Assembly (NCBI RefSeq): GCF_020037025.1
Contig: NZ_JAIQLH010000152.1
Coordinates: 1-34,811, forward strand
DNA length: 34,811 bases
From: Streptomyces huiliensis
GTDB lineage: Bacteria; Actinomycetota; Actinomycetes; Streptomycetales; Streptomycetaceae
Reading direction: 5' to 3'
Under the pieces are notes generated by a model. The model was given only the letters and a program-made list of their open reading frames with translations. It made no database searches and was not told the DNA's origin. This document shows, piece by piece, positions 7,505 to 15,458 of this stretch. Each line of letters begins with the position of its first letter. Position 1 is the stretch's first letter. Made by a program: the position numbers and the translations under genes.

Positions 7505-8653
7505 CTACAGCCGGCCGCTGGCCGGCAACCGCGGCTGCGCGTCGAGCAGCGTCCGCAACTTGGCGAAGTCCTCGACGCACCGCCCGGTCCCGACCGCCAC
7601 ACAATCCAGCGGCTCATCCGCGACAAGCACCGGAATATCCAACTCCCGACTCAACCGAACATCCAGCCCCCGCAGCAACGCACCCCCACCCGTAAGCACG
7701 ATCCCCCGGTCCATGATGTCCCCCGACAACTCCGGCGGCGTCTCGTCCAGCGTCTGCCGAACCGCCATCACGATCGCGTCCACCGGCTCACTCAGCGCAT
7801 GCCGGATCTCATCCGCGGTCAGTGACAGCGTCTTCGGCAGACCACTGACCTGATCCCGCCCCCGGATGGCGAACCGGTCGGGAGGCAGCAACCCCTGAGT
7901 CTCCTCGGGGTCACCACCCCCGTCAGCTTCCGGATGCTTCTCCAACTGCCGCGCGACAGCCGCCAGTCCGGCCGCCGTCCACTTCCCGGTGGGCGCCGCG
8001 GAGCCGATGCTCAGCTTGATCTCCTCGGCGGTGCGCTCCCCGATCGCGAGGGCGTACTCCTTCTTCACGTAGGAGATGATCGCCGCGTCCATCGCGTCGC
8101 CGGCGGTCCGCACGGACCGCGCGGTGACGATGCCGCCGAGGGAGATCACGGCGACCTCCGTCGTACCGCCGCCGATGTCGACGACCATGCAGCCGGTCGG
8201 CTCGCTGACGGGCAGTCCGGCGCCGATCGCCGCCGCCATCGGCTCCTCGACCAGGTGCACGGCGCGCGCGCCGGCCTGGGAGGCGGCCTCGATGACGGCC
8301 CGGCGCTCGACGCCGGTGATGCCGGAGGGCACGCACACGACGACCCGCGGCCGGGAGAACCGCCGGTTCCCGGTGACCTTCTTGATGAAGTGCCGCAGCA
8401 TCCGCTCGGCTATCTCGAAGTCGGCTATGACGCCGTCGCGCATCGGGCGGATGGCCACGATGTTCGAGGGGGTGCGGCCGATGGTCTCCTTCGCCTCGGA
8501 ACCCACCGACAGCACACTGCCGTCCTCAGCGTTGACGGCCACGACCGACGGCTCGTTGAGCACCACTCCCTTCCCCCGCACGTACACCAGCGTGTTCGCG
8601 GTGCCGAGGTCGATGCCCATGTCCCTGCCGGTGAACGACTTACTTTGCGCCAT
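7505..8653 (-). CDS. MreB/Mbl-like bacterial actin
   Basis: 382 residues from ATG 8653. It closely follows Streptomyces MreB: GRDMGIDLGTANTLVYVRGKG at the N-terminus (phosphate 1), CVPSGITGVERRAV, EEPMAAAIGAGLPV, VVDIGGGTTEVAVISLGG (phosphate 2, DIGGGT at 159-164) and GIVLTGGGALLRGLD (adenosine). It should bind ATP and polymerise under the membrane to guide wall synthesis; in Streptomyces these proteins act mainly in spore-wall assembly. A stretch of about 43 residues at 220-262 replaces a loop of about 10 residues between IGSA and IRGRD, giving about 33 extra residues rich in Gly, Asp and Pro. It is not beside mreC or mreD, so it is probably an accessory paralogue rather than the cluster MreB. 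The ribosome site is weak. Confidence 0.9.
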   Translation of the reverse strand: MAQSKSFTGRDMGIDLGTANTLVYVRGKGVVLNEPSVVAVNAEDGSVLSVGSEAKETIGRTPSNIVAIRPMRDGVIADFEIAERMLRHFIKKVTGNRRFSRPRVVVCVPSGITGVERRAVIEAASQAGARAVHLVEEPMAAAIGAGLPVSEPTGCMVVDIGGGTTEVAVISLGGIVTARSVRTAGDAMDAAIISYVKKEYALAIGERTAEEIKLSIGSAAPTGKWTAAGLAAVARQLEKHPEADGGGDPEETQGLLPPDRFAIRGRDQVSGLPKTLSLTADEIRHALSEPVDAIVMAVRQTLDETPPELSGDIMDRGIVLTGGGALLRGLDVRLSRELDIPVLVADEPLDCVAVGTGRCVEDFAKLRTLLDAQPRLPASGRL

Positions 8654-8728
8654 AAGTCGCCAGTATTCACCATGACCGAACTTTTATACGGAGTTGACGG
8701 TGGAGACCAGCCGCTCCAAACACGCCGA

Positions 8729-8759
8729 AGGGCCCGGCCGCCGAAGCGATCCGGGCCCT
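8729..8759 (-). terminator. Hairpin after guaB3
   Basis: Stem AGGGCCCGG (8729-8737) pairs with CCGGGCCCT (8751-8759) around a 13-base loop, about 35 bases after the guaB3 stop and before the MreB-like gene. It probably separates the two transcripts. Confidence 0.7.
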
Positions 8760-8793
8760 CCCGCCACATCCGTACGTCCGTGACGACGAAGCG

Positions 8794-9921
8794 TCAGCGG
8801 TTGTCGTGCTGCGACGGCGCGACCGTCACCTCGACCCGCTGGAACTCCTTGAGCTCGCTGTAGCCCGTGGTCGCCATCGCCCGGCGCAGCGCGCCGAAGA
8901 AGTTCATCGACCCGTCGGGGGTGTGCGAGGGGCCGAGGAGGATCTCCTCGGTGGTGCCGACCGCGCCCAGGTTCATCCGCTTGCCGCGCGGCACGTCCTC
9001 GTGGACGGCCTCCATGCCCCAGTGGTGGCCGCGGCCCGGCGCGTCGGTGGCGCGGGCGAGCGGGGAGCCCATCATCACGGCGTCGGCACCGCAGGCGATG
9101 GCCTTGGGCAGGTCGCCGGACCAGCCCACGCCGCCGTCGGCGATGACGTGCACGTAGCGGCCGCCGGACTCGTCCATGTAGTCGCGGCGGGCTGCGGCCA
9201 CGTCGGCGACCGCGGTCGCCATCGGGACCTGGATGCCCAGCGTGTTGCGGGTGGTGTGCGCGGCGCCGCCGCCGAAGCCGACGAGGACGCCGGCCGCGCC
9301 GGTGCGCATGAGGTGCAGGGCGGCGGTGTACGTGGCGCAGCCGCCGACGATCACCGGCACGTCGAGCTCGTAGATGAACTGCTTGAGGTTGAGCGGCTCG
9401 GCGGCGCCGGAGACGTGCTCGGCGGAGACGGTGGTGCCGCGGATGACGAAGATGTCCACACCGGCGTCGACGACGGCCTTGGAGAACTGCGCGGTGCGCT
9501 GCGGGGAGAGCGCGGCGGCGGTCACGACACCGGAGTCGCGGACCTCCTTGATGCGCTGCCCGATCAGCTCCTCCTTGATCGGGGCGGCGTAGATCTCCTG
9601 CATGCGCTTGGTCGCGGCGTGCTCGTCCAGCTCGGCGATCTCGGCGAGCAGCGGCTCCGGGTCCTCGTAGCGGGTCCACAGGCCCTCGAGGTTCAGGACG
9701 CCGAGGCCGCCCAGCTCGCCGATGCGGATGGCCGTCTCGGGGGAGACGACGGAGTCCATCGGCGCGGCCAGGAACGGGAGCTCGAAGCGGTAGGCGTCGA
9801 TCTGCCAGGCGATCGAGACCTCCTTCGGGTCACGGGTCCGCCGGCTGGGGACGACGGCGATGTCGTCGAACGCGTACGCCCGGCGTCCGCGCTTGCCGCG
9901 CCCGATCTCGATCTCAGTCAC
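8794..9921 (-). CDS. guaB3: GuaB3-family IMP dehydrogenase-related protein
   Basis: 375 residues from GTG 9921, with AAGGAAAGG upstream. It has a TIM-barrel IMPDH/GMPR fold: FDDIAVVPSRRTRDP near the start, FLAAPMDSVVSP, VIVGGCATY, VIADGGVGWSGDLPKAIACGADAVMMGSPLA (phosphate-binding loop). There is no CBS module; the chain runs straight through. Where true IMPDH has the nucleophile loop GSICTTR, this protein has GGGAAHTTRNTLG, with no Cys. This matches the GuaB3 subfamily found beside guaB in actinobacteria (Rv3410c in M. tuberculosis), whose reaction has been less clear than that of GuaB. It lies 148 bp downstream of guaB on the same strand, with a hairpin between, so it may have its own promoter. 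Confidence 0.92.
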   Translation of the reverse strand: MTEIEIGRGKRGRRAYAFDDIAVVPSRRTRDPKEVSIAWQIDAYRFELPFLAAPMDSVVSPETAIRIGELGGLGVLNLEGLWTRYEDPEPLLAEIAELDEHAATKRMQEIYAAPIKEELIGQRIKEVRDSGVVTAAALSPQRTAQFSKAVVDAGVDIFVIRGTTVSAEHVSGAAEPLNLKQFIYELDVPVIVGGCATYTAALHLMRTGAAGVLVGFGGGAAHTTRNTLGIQVPMATAVADVAAARRDYMDESGGRYVHVIADGGVGWSGDLPKAIACGADAVMMGSPLARATDAPGRGHHWGMEAVHEDVPRGKRMNLGAVGTTEEILLGPSHTPDGSMNFFGALRRAMATTGYSELKEFQRVEVTVAPSQHDNR

Positions 9922-10027
9922 GTGTGTGGCCTTTCCTTCTACGTCTGCCGCACTCCAGTATCACCGACGCGGCGCGGCACGGCGGCGTGCCCGGGGGTCG
10001 CGGGGCCCTCCCCGCGGAAACGGCGAA

Positions 10028-10061
10028 GGGGCGGGGCGGGGAGAGACCCCCACCCCGCCCC
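10028..10061 (-). terminator. Hairpin after guaB
   Basis: A G-rich arm (10028-10041) pairs with a C-rich arm (10048-10061), with 13 of 14 positions matched and a 6-base loop, starting 9 bases after the guaB stop. Confidence 0.7.
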
Positions 10062-10069
10062 CTACGGGA

Positions 10070-11572
10070 TCAGCGCCGCGAGTAGTTCGGCGCCTCGACC
10101 GTCATCTGGATGTCGTGCGGGTGGCTCTCCTTGAGCCCCGCCGAGGTGATCCGCACGAAGGTGCCCTTGTCCTTGAGCTCCTGCACATTGGCGGATCCCA
10201 CATAGCCCATGGACGCCCGGAGTCCACCGATCAGCTGGTGGGCGACGGAGGACAGCGGACCGCGGTAGGGCACCTGGCCCTCGATGCCCTCGGGCACCAG
10301 CTTGTCCTCGGAGAGGACGTTGTCCTGGAAGTAGCGGTCCTTGGAGAAGGAGCGCGCCTGGCCGCGGGACTGCATCGCGCCGAGCGAGCCCATGCCCCGG
10401 TAGGACTTGAACTGCTTGCCGTTGATGAAGACCATCTCGCCCGGCGACTCCTCGCAGCCCGCGAGCAGCGAGCCGAGCATCACCGTGTCGGCACCGGCCG
10501 CGATCGCCTTGGCGATGTCGCCGGAGTACTGCAGGCCGCCGTCGCCGATCAGCGGGACGCCCGCCGCGTGGCACGCCTGCGCGGCCTCGTAGATGGCGGT
10601 GACCTGCGGGACGCCGATGCCGGCGACCACGCGGGTGGTGCAGATGGAGCCCGGGCCGACGCCGACCTTGACGCCGTCCACACCGGCGTCGATCAGCGCC
10701 TGGGCACCGTCGCGGGTCGCGACGTTGCCGCCGACGACGTCCACGTCGATGTTGGACTTCACCTTGGAGATCATGTCGAGGATGCCGCGGCTGTGGCCGT
10801 GCGCGCTGTCCACCACGAGGAAGTCCGCGCCGGCCTCGACCAGCGCCTGGGCCCGCTCGTACGCCTCGGCGCCGACGCCCACCGCCGCGCCGACGACGAG
10901 GCGGCCCTCGGCGTCCTTGGCGGCGTTGGGGTACTGCTCGGCCTTGACGAAGTCCTTGACCGTGATGAGGCCCTTGAGCACGCCGGCGTCGTCCACCAGC
11001 GGCAGCTTCTCGATCTTGTGGCGGCGGAGCAGCTCCATGGCGTCCTCGCCGGAGATGCCGACCTTGCCGGTGACCAGCGGCATCGGCGTCATGACCTCGC
11101 GCACGGCGCGGCTGCGGTCCGTCTCGAAGGCCATGTCGCGGTTGGTGACGATGCCGAGCAGCTTGCCCGCCGGGTCGGTGACCGGCACGCCGCTGATCCG
11201 GAAGCGGGCGCAGAGCGCGTCGGCCTCGACCAGGGTGGCGTCCGGGCGGACGGTGATCGGGTCGGTCACCATGCCGGACTCGGAGCGCTTGACCAGGTCG
11301 ACCTGGTTGGCCTGGTCCTCGATGGACAGGTTGCGGTGGAGCACGCCCGCGCCGCCCTGCCGGGCCATGGCGATGGCCATCCGCGCCTCGGTGACCTTGT
11401 CCATGGCGGCGGACAGCAGCGGGATGTTCACCCGGACGTTCCGGGAGACGCGGGAGGAGGTGTCGACCGCGTTGGGCAGCACCTCGGAGGCGCCCGGCAG
11501 CAGCAGGACGTCGTCGTAGGTCAGACCGAGCATCGCGAACTTCGCGGGCATCCCGGCGGCGTGGTCAGTCAT
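10070..11572 (-). CDS. guaB: Inosine-5'-monophosphate dehydrogenase
   Basis: 500 residues from ATG 11572, behind GGGAAGG. It catalyses NAD-dependent oxidation of IMP to XMP, the committed step to guanine nucleotides. The N-terminal barrel strand has LTYDDVLLLPGASEVLP and LLSAAMDKVTEARMA. A CBS pair lies at about 100-225 (MVTDPITVRPDATLVEA, MTPMPLVTGK). VVDSAHGHS and the catalytic loop GPGSICTTR with Cys311 follow, then IGDGGLQYSGDIAKAIAAGADTVMLGSLLAG and the flap region with YRGMGSLGAM, where the loop Arg-Tyr lies downstream (VPYRGPLS). Length and motifs are those of bacterial IMPDH. The gene lies between shbA upstream and guaB3 downstream, as in other actinobacteria. The 187-bp leader contains a GC-rich hairpin but no recognised riboswitch. 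Confidence 0.97.
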   Translation of the reverse strand: MTDHAAGMPAKFAMLGLTYDDVLLLPGASEVLPNAVDTSSRVSRNVRVNIPLLSAAMDKVTEARMAIAMARQGGAGVLHRNLSIEDQANQVDLVKRSESGMVTDPITVRPDATLVEADALCARFRISGVPVTDPAGKLLGIVTNRDMAFETDRSRAVREVMTPMPLVTGKVGISGEDAMELLRRHKIEKLPLVDDAGVLKGLITVKDFVKAEQYPNAAKDAEGRLVVGAAVGVGAEAYERAQALVEAGADFLVVDSAHGHSRGILDMISKVKSNIDVDVVGGNVATRDGAQALIDAGVDGVKVGVGPGSICTTRVVAGIGVPQVTAIYEAAQACHAAGVPLIGDGGLQYSGDIAKAIAAGADTVMLGSLLAGCEESPGEMVFINGKQFKSYRGMGSLGAMQSRGQARSFSKDRYFQDNVLSEDKLVPEGIEGQVPYRGPLSSVAHQLIGGLRASMGYVGSANVQELKDKGTFVRITSAGLKESHPHDIQMTVEAPNYSRR

Positions 11573-11759
11573 GACACCTTCCCAAATACAGAGTTCTGCG
11601 GGCGGGCCGGGCGGGGCCGTCACCACCGGCGGCTGCCGCCGCGGGACCCGGAACCCCCTTGCCTCAGCGAGGACTCCCATGCTAACGGCCGCCGCAGGTG
11701 TCCCATTCCACGATCGGTGAGGATCGCGTCACTTGGATTTTCCTACGAGGTGTCGGTGG

Positions 11760-12491
11760 CTACTGCTCGGCGAGCGCCCGCAGCCGGCTGAGCGCCCGGT
11801 GCTGGGCGACCCGGACCGCGCCCGGCGACATCCCCAGCATCTGTCCGGTCTCCTCCGCGGTCAGCCCCACCGCGACCCGGAGCAGCACCAGCTCGCGCTG
11901 GTTCTCCGGGAGGTTGGCGAGCAGCTTCTTGGCCCACTCCGCGTCGCTGCTGAGCAGCGCCCGCTCCTCGGGGCCGAGGGAGTCGTCGGGCTGCTCGGGC
12001 ATCTCGTCGGAGGGGACGGCCGTGCTGCCGGGGTGGCGCATGGCCGCCCGCTGGAGGTCGGCGACCTTGTGCGCGGCGATGGCCACGACGAAAGCCTCGA
12101 AGGGCCGCCCGGTGTCCCGGTAGCGGGGCAGCGCGCAGAGCACGGCGAGGCAGACCTCCTGGGCGAGGTCGTCCACGAAGTGCCGCGCGTCGCCGGGCAG
12201 CCGCGACAGCCGGGTGCGGCAGTAGCGCAGCGCCAGCGGGTGCACCAGGGCCAGCAGGTCGTGGGTGGCGCGCCGGTCGCCCTCGACGGCCCGGGTGACG
12301 AGGGCGCCGATCTCGCCCGGCCCCGTCGTCGCCCCCGCGTTCGCACCGGCGGAGGCTCCCGTGGGTGTGCCGCCGGCCGGGCCCGCGCCGGGGCCCGCCG
12401 GGGGGGCTGCGGCCGGACCCGTGGCGAGGAGCGGCCCCGGGGTCTCGTCGTCGCGCATCGGTCCATGGTGCCTCGGCGTCCGACGATCCAC
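11760..12491 (-). CDS. shbA: ECF-type sigma factor ShbA
   Basis: 243 residues from GTG 12491, chosen because GAAGG lies 7 bases upstream; an in-frame ATG at 12458 (MRDDETPGP) is the main alternative, with a poorer site. After an Ala/Gly/Pro-rich N-terminal stretch come sigma region 2 (LVTRAVEGDRRATHDLLALVHPLALRYCR, FVDDLAQEVCLAVLCALPRYRD, FEAFVVAIAAHKVADLQRA) and region 4 (LLANLPENQRELVLLRVAVGLTAEETGQMLGMSPGAVRVAQHRALSRLR). Location upstream of guaB and next to bldM matches ShbA, the sigma factor that drives transcription of the principal sigma gene hrdB in Streptomyces, and SigD of mycobacteria. No anti-sigma gene is visible next to it, unlike mycobacterial sigD. Confidence 0.9.
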   Translation of the reverse strand: MDRRTPRHHGPMRDDETPGPLLATGPAAAPPAGPGAGPAGGTPTGASAGANAGATTGPGEIGALVTRAVEGDRRATHDLLALVHPLALRYCRTRLSRLPGDARHFVDDLAQEVCLAVLCALPRYRDTGRPFEAFVVAIAAHKVADLQRAAMRHPGSTAVPSDEMPEQPDDSLGPEERALLSSDAEWAKKLLANLPENQRELVLLRVAVGLTAEETGQMLGMSPGAVRVAQHRALSRLRALAEQ

Positions 12492-12933
12492 GGCACCGCC
12501 TTCATAGTTGTGCGTCGAACCGTTACGCGTCGGTGTCCTCGCACTCACGTCTCGCGTCGCCCCCTTCCGGGTATACCCGCCCCGCGCCCACGACTCCGCC
12601 GATAGCTTGGGCCCGTGCCGTACCGCTCCCGGCCGTACGACGACGGGCTGTGCCTGTCCGTCATGAGGTCTCTTCTGGCCGAGCGAGAAGGTCCGGCCTC
12701 TGGCGGGGAGGAGTCACACCTCAAGGATGCGGCATCCGTCGGGCTTTCGGCGCCGGGCGTCGGCGCCGCGGGGTCGCCGTGCGCGTCACCCGGCTCCACG
12801 CCGGCCCGGAACCGCCCCGCCCGAGCGGGGTCCGTGCCGGTCCCCTCGACGACGGCCCTGCCGACGACGGCCGTCGTCGCCCGAGGTGTGACCACGCGCC
12901 GCGACCGCGCGGCGCCGCGTACCCGCTCCGCCG
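12492..12933. other. Gene-free stretch between shbA and bldM
   Basis: 442 bp. It must hold the shbA promoter; a GGGTATACCC palindrome lies at 12569-12578, about 80 bases before the shbA start. The bldM end holds a hairpin (12848-12878). Open frames on both strands here are Pro/Ala/Arg-rich and unconvincing; one on the plus strand from GTG 12615 has a leaderless-type -10 in front but is not accepted. Confidence 0.5.
12848..12878 (-). terminator. Candidate bldM terminator hairpin
   Basis: GACGACGGCC (12848-12857) pairs with GGCCGTCGTC (12869-12878) across 11 bases. An 18-bp self-palindrome at 12862-12879 offers a competing fold. It begins about 55 bases past the bldM stop. Confidence 0.5.
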
Positions 12934-13545
12934 CTAGCGGACCAGGCCCCAGCGGAAGCCGAGCGCCACGGCGTGCGCCCGGTCGGAGGCGCCGAGCTTC
13001 TTGAACAGCCGCCGGGCGTGCGTCTTGACGGTGTCCTCGGAGAGGAAGAGCTCGCGGCCGATCTCGGCGTTGGACCGCCCGTGGCTCATGCCCTCCAGCA
13101 CCTGGATCTCCCGCGCGGTGAGGGTGGGCGCCGCGCCCATCTCGGCCGAGCGCAGCCGCCGGGGGGCGAGCCGCCAGGTGGGGTCGGCGAGCGCCTGCGT
13201 CACGGTGGCCCGCAGCTCGGCGCGCGAGGCGTCCTTGTGCAGGTAGCCGCGGGCACCGGCGGCGACGGCGAGCGCCACGCCGTCCAGGTCCTCGGCGACC
13301 GTGAGCATGATGATGCGGGCGCCGGGGTCGGCGGAGAGCAGCCGGCGCACGGTCTCGACGCCGCCCAGACCGGGCATGCGTACGTCCATCAGAATCAGGT
13401 CCGAACGATCGGCGCCCCAGCGGCGGAGGACTTCCTCGCCGTTGGCCGCCGTCGTCACGCGCTCGACGCCGGGCACGGTCGCCACCGCACGCCGGAGCGC
13501 CTCTCGGGCAAGCGGGGAGTCGTCGCAGACGAGGACGGATGTCAT
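12934..13545 (-). CDS. bldM: Response regulator BldM, sporulation control
   Basis: 203 residues from ATG 13545, behind GGAGGA at good spacing. The receiver domain (2-120) has Asp8-Asp9 and Asp54 (LILMDVRMPG); a LuxR/FixJ-type helix-turn-helix follows at about 140-200 (LTAREIQVLEGMSHGRSNAE, LFLSEDTVKTHARRLFKKLG). Length, sequence and position next to whiD identify BldM, an orphan regulator without a partner kinase gene, needed for aerial hyphae. In Streptomyces it acts as a homodimer on early genes and as a heterodimer with WhiI on late genes. Its promoter p1 is known to be read by sigma-BldN, and the exact consensus is present upstream (13699-13726). Divergent from whiD. Confidence 0.96.
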   Translation of the reverse strand: MTSVLVCDDSPLAREALRRAVATVPGVERVTTAANGEEVLRRWGADRSDLILMDVRMPGLGGVETVRRLLSADPGARIIMLTVAEDLDGVALAVAAGARGYLHKDASRAELRATVTQALADPTWRLAPRRLRSAEMGAAPTLTAREIQVLEGMSHGRSNAEIGRELFLSEDTVKTHARRLFKKLGASDRAHAVALGFRWGLVR

Positions 13546-13974
13546 GGCCGTCCTCCGCAGCTGATGCGCGTCACCTTGAGCCTCCAGGCTGGTACTGATC
13601 GTCACCTGCGCGATTGGCGAGACACCTGCTGAGCAGACCGCCGCGGACCATCTCGGACACCTGCCCGACCGCTGCATTCGCCAACCGCCTCCGCACTCTC
13701 AACGACGGTCACCCGAAAGAGTTACGGGCTTGGTCGGCCGTGTTCGGCACTCTACGTGAGGGCCCGGATGCGGAGCAGGGCGCACGAGGGGCGCTCGCCA
13801 GATCGTTCGAGTCGTGCCCCATTTGCCCGCTTGGAGCCGTTTTTCTTCACATTCATGGACAACTGTGGCTAGATTCGCAATGAGTCATATTTTCATCTGC
13901 TCATAGGGATCCTGACGGGCCCGCCGGTTCCGCCGCGGCCCACCACCAGTCCGGCACCTCCGAGGGGACACGCA
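13546..13974. other. bldM-whiD divergent regulatory region
   Basis: 429 bp without a gene between two developmental genes. It holds the sigma-BldN promoter of bldM on the minus strand. The 70 bp nearest whiD (about 13836-13910) are AT-rich for this genome and should contain the whiD promoters; ATGAG and CTCAT arms lie 15 bases apart at about 13879-13903. The individual whiD start sites cannot be assigned. Confidence 0.65.
13699..13726 (-). promoter_or_regulatory. Sigma-BldN promoter of bldM (p1)
   Basis: Read on the minus strand: CGTAAC (13726-13721), 16 bases, CGTTGA (13704-13699). This is an exact match, including spacing, to the promoter reported for bldMp1 in S. coelicolor. It predicts a start near 13692 and a leader of about 147 bases before the bldM ATG. 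Confidence 0.9.
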
Positions 13975-14295
13975 ATGGCAGATTTCTCCCGGCTCCCCGG
14001 CCCCAACGCCGACCTGTGGGACTGGCAGCTGCTGGCCGCCTGCCGCGGCGTCGACAGCTCGCTGTTCTTCCACCCGGAGGGCGAGCGCGGTGCCGCCCGC
14101 AGCGCCCGCGAGGCCTCGGCGAAAGAGGTCTGCATGCGCTGCCCGGTGCGCGCGGAGTGCGCGGCGCACGCCCTGGCGGTCCGGGAGCCCTACGGCGTGT
14201 GGGGCGGACTCACCGAGGACGAACGCGAGGAGCTCATGGGCCGGGCCCGGCAGCGACCGGTGCCGGCGGCCGGGCCGAGCCCGATGAGCGCCTGA
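13975..14295 (+). CDS. whiD: WhiB-family iron-sulfur regulator WhiD
   Basis: 106 residues from ATG 13975, with GAGGGGA upstream. The four cluster ligands Cys23, Cys53, Cys56 and Cys62 have the family pattern C-x29-C-x2-C-x5-C, and the GVWGG turn is at 74-78, followed by a basic C-terminal stretch (RARQR). WhiB-like proteins bind a [4Fe-4S] cluster and region 4 of the principal sigma factor. Position beside bldM identifies WhiD, needed for spore septation and maturation, the counterpart of mycobacterial WhiB3. The gene diverges from bldM and converges on a LysR gene across a hairpin. Confidence 0.95.
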   Translation: MADFSRLPGPNADLWDWQLLAACRGVDSSLFFHPEGERGAARSAREASAKEVCMRCPVRAECAAHALAVREPYGVWGGLTEDEREELMGRARQRPVPAAGPSPMSA

Positions 14296-14343
14296 GGCCG
14301 GCCCGGCACCCCGCCGGCACCCACTGACATCCTCTGGAACCAC

Positions 14344-14387
14344 CGGGGGCGCGGGCGTCCCGTCGCGAGGGGTGAGACGCGCCCCCG
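14344..14387. terminator. Bidirectional hairpin between whiD and lysR
   Basis: CGGGGGCGCG (14344-14353) pairs with CGCGCCCCCG (14378-14387); the 24-base loop can fold further. It sits between the stops of two convergent genes. Confidence 0.65.
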
Positions 14388-14425
14388 TCCGGCTACGGAG
14401 CGTCACCGCGGCGCCCGGCCCGCGC

Positions 14426-15352
14426 TCAGCGGCGCGCGGCCGCCGCCAGCCGGTCGAGCATCTCCGCGACGGCGGGCACCCGCGCCAGGTCCGGCAGGGT
14501 CAGCGCCACGATCTCCCGCTGCACGGCCGGCTCCACCGGCACCGTCCTGGCGCCCTTGTGGCGGACCGACTCGACCGCCAGCTCCGGCATCACGGCCACC
14601 CCGAGACCGGCGCCGACCAGGCCGAACACCGCCGGGTAGTCGTCCGTCGCGAAGTCGATCCGCGGGGTGAAGCCCGCGTTCTCACAGATCTCCACCAGGT
14701 GCCGGCGGCAGCGCGGACAGCCCGCGATCCACGGCTCGGCGGCGAACTCGTCGATGCGGATCCGCTCGGCGTCCGCCAGCGGGTGCCCCTCGGGGACCAC
14801 GCCGACGAGCCGGTCGGTCAGCAGCGGCCGGACGACGAGGTCGTCCTTGCCCCAGCCGCCGTCGGCGTCGGCCGCGTCCGCGCCGGCGCCGCGCGTCTCG
14901 GGGTAGCGGAAGGCCAGCGCGATCTCGCAGTCCCCGGCCCGCAGCATCTCCACCGACCGCGGGGGCTCGGCCTCCTCCAGGGAGATCTGGATGCCGGGAC
15001 GGGCGGCGCGCATGCCGGCGAGGGCGGTCGGGACCAGCGTCGAACTGCCGCTGGGGAAGGACACCAGCCGGACCCGGCCGGCGCGCAGCCCGGCGATGGC
15101 GGCGATCTCCTCCTCGGCCGCGGTGAGCCCGGCGAGGATGCCGGCGGCGTGCCGGACCAGGGCCCGGCCCGCCTCGGTGAGCCGGGTCTCCCGGCCGGTG
15201 CGGACGAGCAGGGGCGTGCCCGCGGACTGCTCCAGGGCCTTCATCTGCTGGCTGACGGCCGGCTGGGTGCAGCCCAGCTCGCGGGCGGCGGCGGAGAACG
15301 AACCGGTGGTGGCCACGGCGCGCAGGACGCGCAGGTGGCGGGCCTCGATCAT
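14426..15352 (-). CDS. LysR-family transcriptional regulator
   Basis: 308 residues from ATG 15352. There is no ribosome site; instead TATGCT lies 6 bases before the ATG, so the mRNA is probably leaderless. The winged helix-turn-helix is at 3-62 (LRVLRAVATTGSFSAAARELGCTQPAVSQQMKALEQSAG) and a two-lobed ligand domain at about 90-300. The ligand domain has an unusual Cys cluster, AGCPRCRRHLVEIC, which could be redox- or metal-responsive, though that is only a guess. It diverges from a MOSC-domain gene with 106 bp between start codons, the usual arrangement for a LysR regulator and its target, but the effector is unknown. Confidence 0.9.
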   Translation of the reverse strand: MIEARHLRVLRAVATTGSFSAAARELGCTQPAVSQQMKALEQSAGTPLLVRTGRETRLTEAGRALVRHAAGILAGLTAAEEEIAAIAGLRAGRVRLVSFPSGSSTLVPTALAGMRAARPGIQISLEEAEPPRSVEMLRAGDCEIALAFRYPETRGAGADAADADGGWGKDDLVVRPLLTDRLVGVVPEGHPLADAERIRIDEFAAEPWIAGCPRCRRHLVEICENAGFTPRIDFATDDYPAVFGLVGAGLGVAVMPELAVESVRHKGARTVPVEPAVQREIVALTLPDLARVPAVAEMLDRLAAAARR

Positions 15353-15358
15353 AGAAGA

Positions 15359-15364
15359 AGCATA
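15359..15364 (-). promoter_or_regulatory. -10 element for leaderless lysR transcript
   Basis: TATGCT on the minus strand ends 6 bases before the ATG at 15352, the spacing of leaderless Streptomyces genes. No good -35 is visible. Confidence 0.55.
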
Positions 15365-15446
15365 AGCGGCGCTTGGGGGTGACCGGAAATAACGGCCGGA
15401 TCCTTTGGGGTCGGGGAAGTCCCCGCGCCGTCCGCCGGGCACCGCC

Positions 15447-15452
15447 TAACCT
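15447..15452 (+). promoter_or_regulatory. -10 element for leaderless MOSC transcript
   Basis: TAACCT ends 6 bases before ATG 15459, and there is no ribosome site. It is the same arrangement as the divergent lysR gene. Confidence 0.55.
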
Positions 15453-15458
15453 CGTCGG

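Noticed and set aside
5692..7604. Minus-strand open frame of 638 codons opposite the sugar dehydrogenase
   Set aside because: Val/Gly/Ala/Arg-rich translation without motifs; the plus-strand frame has a complete dehydrogenase signature.
11573..11759. Guanine or purine riboswitch in the guaB leader
   Set aside because: Only a GC-rich hairpin is visible; none of the conserved purine riboswitch core bases are present.
12545..12895. Minus-strand 116-codon frame between bldM and shbA
   Set aside because: Pro/Arg/Gly/Ser composition, no ribosome site, and it crosses the likely bldM terminator.
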